DNA of 64,000 nt, taken from positions 62,001 to 126,000 of the forward strand of contig NW_026515538.1 in NCBI RefSeq assembly GCF_014898815.1, written 5' to 3'. The stretch is from Panonychus citri. Its lineage: Eukaryota > Arthropoda > Arachnida > Trombidiformes > Tetranychidae. A model generated the notes under the pieces. That model was not told the origin of the DNA, ran no database searches, and saw only the letters and a list, made by a program, of their open reading frames with translations. Position 1 is the first letter of the stretch, and each line of letters opens with the position of its first letter. Positions 57,168-64,000 of this stretch are shown here, piece after piece. The translations under genes were made by a program, and so were the position numbers.

Positions 57168-58566
57168 TACAGTCAATCTCTTTTGGTTGAGACACTTTGT
57201 GCAAATGAATGAAACGGGTAAGCAAATGAATGGGACACTTTTTGTTCCCGCTAAGAAAAGTCATAAAACATTTTATTGCTTTCGCAAAATTTGAAACAGT
57301 TAACCCAAATGAGCGGGACAGTTTTGGGTAAGGACGAGACACTTGTTGTTAGGTCATTTTCTTTTAAGGTTTTCCTAAGGTTAAATAGTTAATTTTTCTC
57401 AGTGAAAATGGTGAAAATTAGTGTTGAAATTAAAAAGTTAATTGTTGATGCTCATGAAAGTGGTAAAAATTCAACTCAAATCAGTGATTTGTTTAATGTT
57501 TCACCGAGTACGATTCGAACAATTGTTCATCGTTTTAAACAATCAAAAGTTTTCGAGAAACCAAAGTCTCATCGCCAAAAAAAACTTAATCAACAAATAG
57601 TTGACTCGATTAGGTGTTGGTTAGACAATAATTGTCAACTCACTTTGGATGAAATTAAGGATAAAATCCAAGATGAATTTAGTGTGAGTGTTCATCCATC
57701 AACTGTTCATCGTTATATAACTGGATTACACTATTCATTCAAAAGAGTTTCAATTGTTCCTGAAAGGAGAAATTCTCAACAACAAATCAAAGCTAGATTG
57801 GAATATGCTAGGCTATTTATTAGAATGGATAGAGAAAAACTTTTTTCGTTGATGAAACGGGTGTTCAAATCCATGCGAGGCTGAATTATGGATATTCGGA
57901 GATCGGGAAAAAATCAAATCTTCGAGTGAAAGCAGTTCGAGGTAAAAACTTTTCAGTGTGTGCAGCTATGAATTATCAATCTTTATACTTCTATGAAGCA
58001 AAGGATACATGTTACGACACAATCAGTTTCATTGACTATCTCTCACAGTTCTTTCAGCGATTAGAAAGTGATGGTATCGTTGGTGCTAATATCGTAATGG
58101 ATAATGTTCGTTTCCATCATGCTGGTAATGTTGAAAAAATGGTTGAAGATTCAGGTCATCACTTAGTATATTTACCCGCTTACTCTCCGTTTCTAAATCC
58201 CATTGAAAATCTCTTCAATCAACTCAAATACTATGTGAAAAAAACTAACCCAAAAAATAGTGATGAAGTTTTTAATGGACTCAGATTAGCTTCTGAAGTT
58301 ATTGATGAAAATGATTGCAAAAATTATTATAAAAACATGCAAACATATATTTCTCGTTGTTTAGACGAAGAAATTATCGAAAATTAACTAACTGTTGCAT
58401 CCATTTGAGAAAGTGTTTCCTCCATTTGTATCAACTGTTTCAAATTTTGCGAAAGCAATAAAATGTTTTATGACTTTTCTTAGCGGGAACAAAAAGTGTC
58501 CCATTCATTTGCTTACCCGTTTCATTCATTTGCACAAAGTGTCTCAACCAAAAGAGATTGACTGTA
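57168..58566 (+). mobile_element. Young Tc1-like transposon with perfect 132-bp inverted repeats
   Basis: The element spans 57170-58564 (1,395 bp) and is flanked on both sides by TA (57168-57169, 58565-58566), the Tc1/mariner target duplication. The inverted repeats 57170-57301 and 58433-58564 are identical over all 132 bp and begin CAGTCAATCTCTTTTGGTTG. Inside and beyond them a word close to CAAATGAATGAAAC recurs (two copies in each repeat, with weaker copies just interior), which suggests several transposase-binding sites. A single transposase gene lies between the repeats. Perfect repeats imply recent movement. Confidence 0.95.
57408..58387 (+). CDS. Tc1-like DD34E transposase (one frameshift)
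   Basis: This enzyme cuts and pastes the surrounding element. The sensible start is ATG 57408 (MVKISVEIKKLIVDAHESG), opening a paired-like pair of helix-turn-helix domains (QISDLFNVSPSTIRTIVHRF, then LDEIKDKIQDEF...HPSTVHRY). The first frame stops at 57884. Adding one T to the six-T run at 57841-57846 restores LFFVDETGVQIHARLNYGYS, the first catalytic Asp block, and joins the second frame. The second Asp lies in IVMDNVRFHH, and the Glu in YSPFLNPIENLFNQLK follows with 34 residues between, the DD34E spacing of Tc1 elements. The restored length is about 326 residues, normal for Tc1. Only the single-base break makes it look dead. Confidence 0.88.
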
Positions 58567-61500
58567 TCTCAATTCACTTTGAAAAACTGATAATCATGAT
58601 AATCTAATCATGAGAAGGTGAATCAAATAATCAGAATAAAGTTGATCAATTACATAATAAGGTAAACCTTTTATTTCATTAATAACCAACAATGTTAATC
58701 ATTTATTGAACAAGACTAATCATCATAGGTAATCAACTAAATTCATTGGATATACTTAACGATTGGCTTAACATAATCATTAGGATTAACAATTTATCCA
58801 AATTAAGATACATGTATATAACATTAGGAGGAAATTTTTGTTTCCATAGACTCAGAATTATCGGATTAATGATCTGAACAAGTTTCAGGTCAACAATTTG
58901 AAATAGAAAATATAATTTACATTGTTAACCTTATAATCTGATATAATCACAATCCCATTGAATTAACAACAACAACACAACCAAAAAGTCAATTAGATTA
59001 TGAGTTGTTGTTTTTTTTTACCTTTCGAAGGTGAAAACAATTAATCAATTAGTTAATTCAGTTATTTGTAGTAATGCGAAATTGAGTTAATCTTTTTAAA
59101 TGGTTAATAATTAACAACAATCAACAAAGTAGACAAGGTAAATATCTCATTATCTTATTGTTATTGTGATGATGATTAGTTTGATGGTTAACCAAAGTTC
59201 ATAATCATGGTTAACATCATTAAGAATCTGAATTAAAGATGAAAATTATTATCATGATAACAAAAGGATTGAAACTGCCTCCAGAACTTTTCTCCCTGTT
59301 TTCATGATTAACATCATTACCTTGATGATGTTGATTATAATCAACAAACTATGTATTTAAATATTCATTAAACATCATTAAGTTTAATCATAACAATCAG
59401 TTGATTAATCAGTTGATTAGATGTTCCTGGCTAACTGATAAATGAGATTATCATCAATTGTTTAATTGTCTTTGAGTTTTTTTTATTCTCAGTTCAAAGT
59501 TTCCATGAAGAGAGACAGATAATTATGATTAAATTGTTATTTAGATTATAAATAATTAAAACGATATTTGTGTTAATTAAACCCTTTAATCATGATTATG
59601 ATTAATACCAGAGTTGTGAGTAATGATAATTAAGTTTCATCTTGAGTTATAAGAAAGTTAATTTAATAGGAAAACTTTTTATTTGTTACTTTCATGATGA
59701 TTTCCAGGCAAGCTGAATTAATTATCATGATATTTAAATGAAATAAACAACAATCAAGACATCAGACAAGATGATGAAGTGATAACAATTGTTTAATTAA
59801 GATAAATGTTTTCACTTTAATGTTAATTATCAAGGGTAACAATTTATATTCAGGGTAAATTCAGATACATCATTTCAAGAGTTTATCATGACTGATTTTC
59901 AGTTGAAAATTCATTGAAAACTCTCGATATCTAAATCTATCATGAATTTCATGAGGATCAACTTTAGTCTTGAACGATTCTTGAAACTGATGAAAAAAGT
60001 TTTCACTTCTTTCACAATCCATGATAATTTCGCACTGAAACATGATAATAATGCTCTATATTAGTAGTAATAGAAATATGAATTAACGTCAGAATTTTTT
60101 TTCCCATGATAGATGAATTGAAATATGAATGATTCTTCAAATTTCTGAATCATTATCTCTCCAATAGTTTGATATTAAACATAATTCCACCATGGAAACA
60201 CTCACACTCCCTGTTATTTTTTTTCCATCTCTTGTTCTGATTGAAACAATTGATTTAAGAATCATTTCAAGAACTGAAACTTTTTCCATTGTAACTACCA
60301 TGTAATATGTTCATTTGATATTGAATTTTTTTATCTTGTATCAGTTTTAAACATGATGAAAAATAACATTCTCAATGTTGGAAACCTTTTATTTCATGTT
60401 TCTCATCGTTTCAGTTGATGATGATGATGATATTTAAGTCTCAAGTATATGATAAGATTATGTCAGTTTGATGAGTGTTCAGAGCATCCATGATGTTGAG
60501 GTGCTGGTGATGGGTGGATGATGAATTGGGTGTTGGTGGTGATGGAGATTCAAAAAAATGGTCATTCAAAAGGGATATTAACTGTCGAAAGTATATAAAT
60601 AAAGTTGATAAAGTTCTGGAAGCTGAGGAAGAAAATTTTAAGAACAGAATTGAACAAAAAAGTTTCCCCTTCATTCACATGAAGTTACCTAAGAAACTTG
60701 ATGAAAAGATGATGAAAATGATGAGGATGATGAACAAGAATGAGAGATGATGATGACAAAGAAAGTTCCTAATAGTTTCCCATGTAAGAAATTTCCTCTC
60801 CAATGGAAAGTAATAACTTGAGACATATTAGTTGATTCATCATCTTTTTTTTTCAAACAATTTTCAGTTCTAATCATCGTCAGAATATTTTTTTTTTCAA
60901 GTGATAATTTTTTGTTTTCAGCTGAAAAAAAAAGAGAAACGATAACAGGATGAGAATGGAAAACAGATAAAGATAAGTAAGAGATTATGTTTGAAATTTT
61001 CTTCAAGTTTTCATGGTAGTTTCATGTACGAAAATAGATATAAACTTGATGATCATGAGAAAGAGATTGAGAGCAGAAAGATGAAATTTTCAGCTATTCT
61101 TTTTCAGATTATATGTAATAAAAATCATGATTTTTCAGGGTAAAAACTGGAAATTGAGTAGATGAGTTTGTTCACCATTGTTATCATTTGTTATCAAGAG
61201 TTTTCTGATATTGTTATCATTATCGTGATGATAACACGTAAAGTTTGACATTCTTGTAGGTGGAAACCTTAACCTTCATGGTAAAAGTTCAGTTCTTACC
61301 GATACAGTTTCCAACTCTGATTCAGTTATTCATTTAAGATATAATTATGTCTGTGCTTTGAGAAGCCTTCATGATAACTAACATGATATCAGTAAATTTT
61401 TCACCAATCATCAAGTTGAACTTCATCTCAATTACTCAAACCTATCAGAATTTTGAGAATTAAGTTTTCTGGTGTTTCTTCATGATGATTTTTACACCCG

Positions 61501-64000
61501 ATCAATGATTTTAAAACTTTTGAGTGATTCAGGATAAGATAATTGCAAGATAATAAATGAATAAAGTTCCAACCACAACCATGATTAAGTCTCTGGCAAA
61601 TTAACTTCGTAAAAGCTCAAGGTTGCTGGCCAGAGATTTATTATAACCCTTTAACCTTTGGAATTGAATTTTTCACCTCGAAATTGTAGGTTTTCATGAT
61701 ATTCACCCATGAAATCAGTCAATCACATAGACGAACGTATCAATTAGTTGAAATGATTTAAAGAAAACCATCAAACCTTTTGAAACACTTCATCGGCCTC
61801 ATTAACTTACATCCATCCACATGAACACCATCATGAATTCATGAGAAGATTTGAAATAATATTATTATTTTATCTTCAAGTTGATTTTCTGTTCCGGAAA
61901 ATTTCACCATCAGTACAGGTTAATATCGATACAGAATTGATTGAAATTTATTCTAACCTGATTGTTATCAATTTCATTAATAAAATGGGATAATAAAAAT
62001 GAATTGAATTATATTATTAGATTGGGAAAATCACTTACATCTCATAGTTAATTTATTTCCTCCTTCATGATAATATTTCATGATGGAGGTTAAAACCTTG
62101 AAACTAATCTAATACCTGTCAGATTAATCATCAATGACCATTAACTGGATTTAACTGATTCAATGAGCAACCAAATAATAATAATAAGATTAACTTTAAT
62201 CACAATTTATTATATGAATTAACCAAACGAATGTCATTTATGATTATCATTGAAACGGTTTCCATGATGATGATTTGATGAATTTTCATAAACAGTCAAC
62301 TGAACAACCTCCTGATTATTGAATTTATTTAAATTGTTAATCTTGTAATACATTGAATCTAATTAACCTGATAACTTTTGGATAATTATTACTAATTAAC
62401 AAAAATTGAATCCAATCAATTTTAATGGATAATGATGATTCTTTTGGATTCAATTTTATGAACTAAATCAACTAATTAATGTCATCATCATGATAGTTGG
62501 AAATGTTTCCAATTTTTTAGTTCAATACATCAACTGATCAGATTTTGATTTGCTTAATTATAATTGACTTTTAAATACCAAACACATCTAAATAATTGAA
62601 AGTCTATGTTTCTGGTTTGAATTTTTATTCCAGCTTATCATGAAACTTACCATGTTTCAGAATATTGAAGACAAAGTTCATTTTGATTGATTACCCATGA
62701 GGATATTAGATGGATAACTAAATAAACTATCACAATAATCAATCAATTAAAATAGTTTACCAATTAGTTAATCGCTTTAATTTGTTTCATTTTCTAATTT
62801 CTTGATTGAACCTGTGAAGCTTTTCAAGCTTTCGGTTCTCAGAATTTTCAATCTCTCGACTTGAAATTTTCCAAGTTGAATGTTGATCTATTGATAATCA
62901 CCATGAAATGAATACGATTCACGATTTCTGATGCAAACATGGGACAAAAGACTCCAGAACGAGCTGAAAAGATAATCGAAAACAGCATTCGATATTATTC
63001 TGTATATTCATGAGAGAAAATTGGATCAATCGACATCAATAACAATACATTTGGACTGATTTCGGACATTGGCCAAATTCATTATTGAAAATGTCACTTT
63101 TTAACCAACGAACTTTGGACAATATAAGAATCGAAATTTGGACAAATATGATTACCGATTAAGAAGTAGCGATCGTACAATATGTTTTAGAATTGTGTAG
63201 GTAAAGATACATGATGAGAAAAAGATTAACTCATGATTTAGAAAGTAATCAACCAAATCTCAATAGATTAACATGATTAAGGTGTATGAGTAATAATAAT
63301 CAACTAAATACTCGTTCAATTGATTGCGATTGAATTCAAGTCACGAGTATGTAAAACTTTGCCTCTTGGTTCACATTAATATTCTTGCAATCACAATGCT
63401 AACGATTTTCCTTGTTATTGTTACATTAGCATGAGATTTGTTGATTCTAGGGGATCATGGTGATCATTTTGCCTTCATTTCCTCGATTGGAACAGTAGTA
63501 ATAGAAAATTTCGTTGCCAGTTCTCAAGTGTTGAGAAAAAGGTTCGAAAAGAATAGAAAAACAAAAAAAAATAGAACAAAATAAAAACCTCTTGAAACAA
63601 AGTCTTACATCAAACATTGTTGTTTACCGTTACATCATCTTTTGTATTCATTCATAGCGATGAAAATAATATTATCATGATAATGTAGTTCGATCGGTTG
63701 TTATGTTCAGTTGAGGATCTTGACATGATATTATTATAATATACTTGTCAAGAGAGAGAGAGAGAGAGAGAGATTAAAATTCAAAGATTCAACATATTAT
63801 CATGAAAAGGATCAAAGGAAACAGGATAAAGTTGCAAGAGAATCTGATTAGAACAATGTTGGAAGTTTCAGCGAATGAATCTCGAATTTGATTCGTGATA
63901 AATTCAATCAAATCAATGTGATGATTACCCAAACATTCACACAACACATTTAATCATCTCTTTTTTAATCAAAGAGTAAATTGATTGTTATGATTTTCTT
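58567..64000. other. Gene desert continuing to the window edge
   Basis: No supported gene in about 5.4 kb. It is AT-rich, with TCATGA-centred palindromes, two further AAAAGTTC copies (59284 minus, 61283 plus) and a GA microsatellite at about 63752-63773. A slightly GC-richer patch at about 62900-63190 shows no readable domain. Opposed short frames near 60.4-60.7 kb are not credible. Confidence 0.5.
63752..63773. repeat. GA microsatellite
   Basis: About eleven uninterrupted AG units near the right edge of the window. Confidence 0.85.

Noticed and set aside
57840..57850. Programmed ribosomal frameshifting at the T run in the Tc1 transposase
   Set aside because: Tc1 elements encode transposase in one frame, and the same kind of break occurs in ordinary host genes here, so a missing base is simpler.
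60441..60750. Overlapping opposed frames of about 77 codons
   Set aside because: Low-complexity composition (GATGGTGGT, GATGATGA), no domains and no splice context. They are shadows of each other.
1..64000. CRISPR arrays, operons, plasmid or phage features
   Set aside because: None was seen. Splicing, retroelements and animal genes show this is nuclear DNA of an animal.

Overview
The window is AT-rich nuclear DNA from an arthropod. The evidence is spliceosomal GT-AG introns, mostly short, and animal genes such as a PDGF/VEGF-type factor, a reeler-domain secreted protein, an aquaglyceroporin and VPS8. Gene density, base composition and intron style fit an acariform mite, perhaps a spider mite, but that is a guess from style. 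No rRNA, confident tRNA, CRISPR array or bacterial operon was seen.

Layout. (1) 1-8.4 kb is a block of mobile elements: a decayed DDE_Tnp_4-like transposase, a Ty1/copia retrotransposon with a long intact pol frame but only 50 bp of its 5' LTR, and a broken Tc1/mariner-like transposase. (2) 8.4-12.6 kb is a patch of dead gene fragments: an N-terminally truncated TRIP4/ASC-1 copy, an internally deleted ATIC copy (both retain introns, so they were copied as DNA), and a 281-bp MITE with an 8-bp target duplication. (3) 12.8-48.3 kb is the host gene block: an RRM protein, an unrecognised two-exon gene, MCCC1 (leucine catabolism), VPS8 (endosomal CORVET), an aquaglyceroporin, an FBXW9-like F-box/WD protein whose 4.5-kb intron contains an opposite-strand reeler gene, a ZDHHC5/8-like palmitoyltransferase, a PDGF/VEGF-like ligand, eIF2-beta, TRAPPC2L, and a TATA-driven cysteine-free secreted protein. 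(4) 48.3-64 kb is a gene desert broken only by a young Tc1-like element with perfect 132-bp inverted repeats. The desert is strongly enriched in the octamer AAAAGTTC and in TCATGA-centred palindromes.

The host genes are mainly housekeeping (mitochondrial carboxylase, membrane traffic, translation initiation) plus signalling and secretion. They do not form one pathway.

A quality signal runs through the window. Five host genes (RRM, MCCC1, VPS8, FBXW9, PDGF/VEGF), the copia gag and the Tc1 transposase are each broken by frameshifts that disappear if one base is added to an A or T run. That uniform direction suggests residual long-read homopolymer errors rather than gene death. The TRIP4, ATIC and DDE_Tnp_4-like breaks do not fit the pattern and look like real decay.
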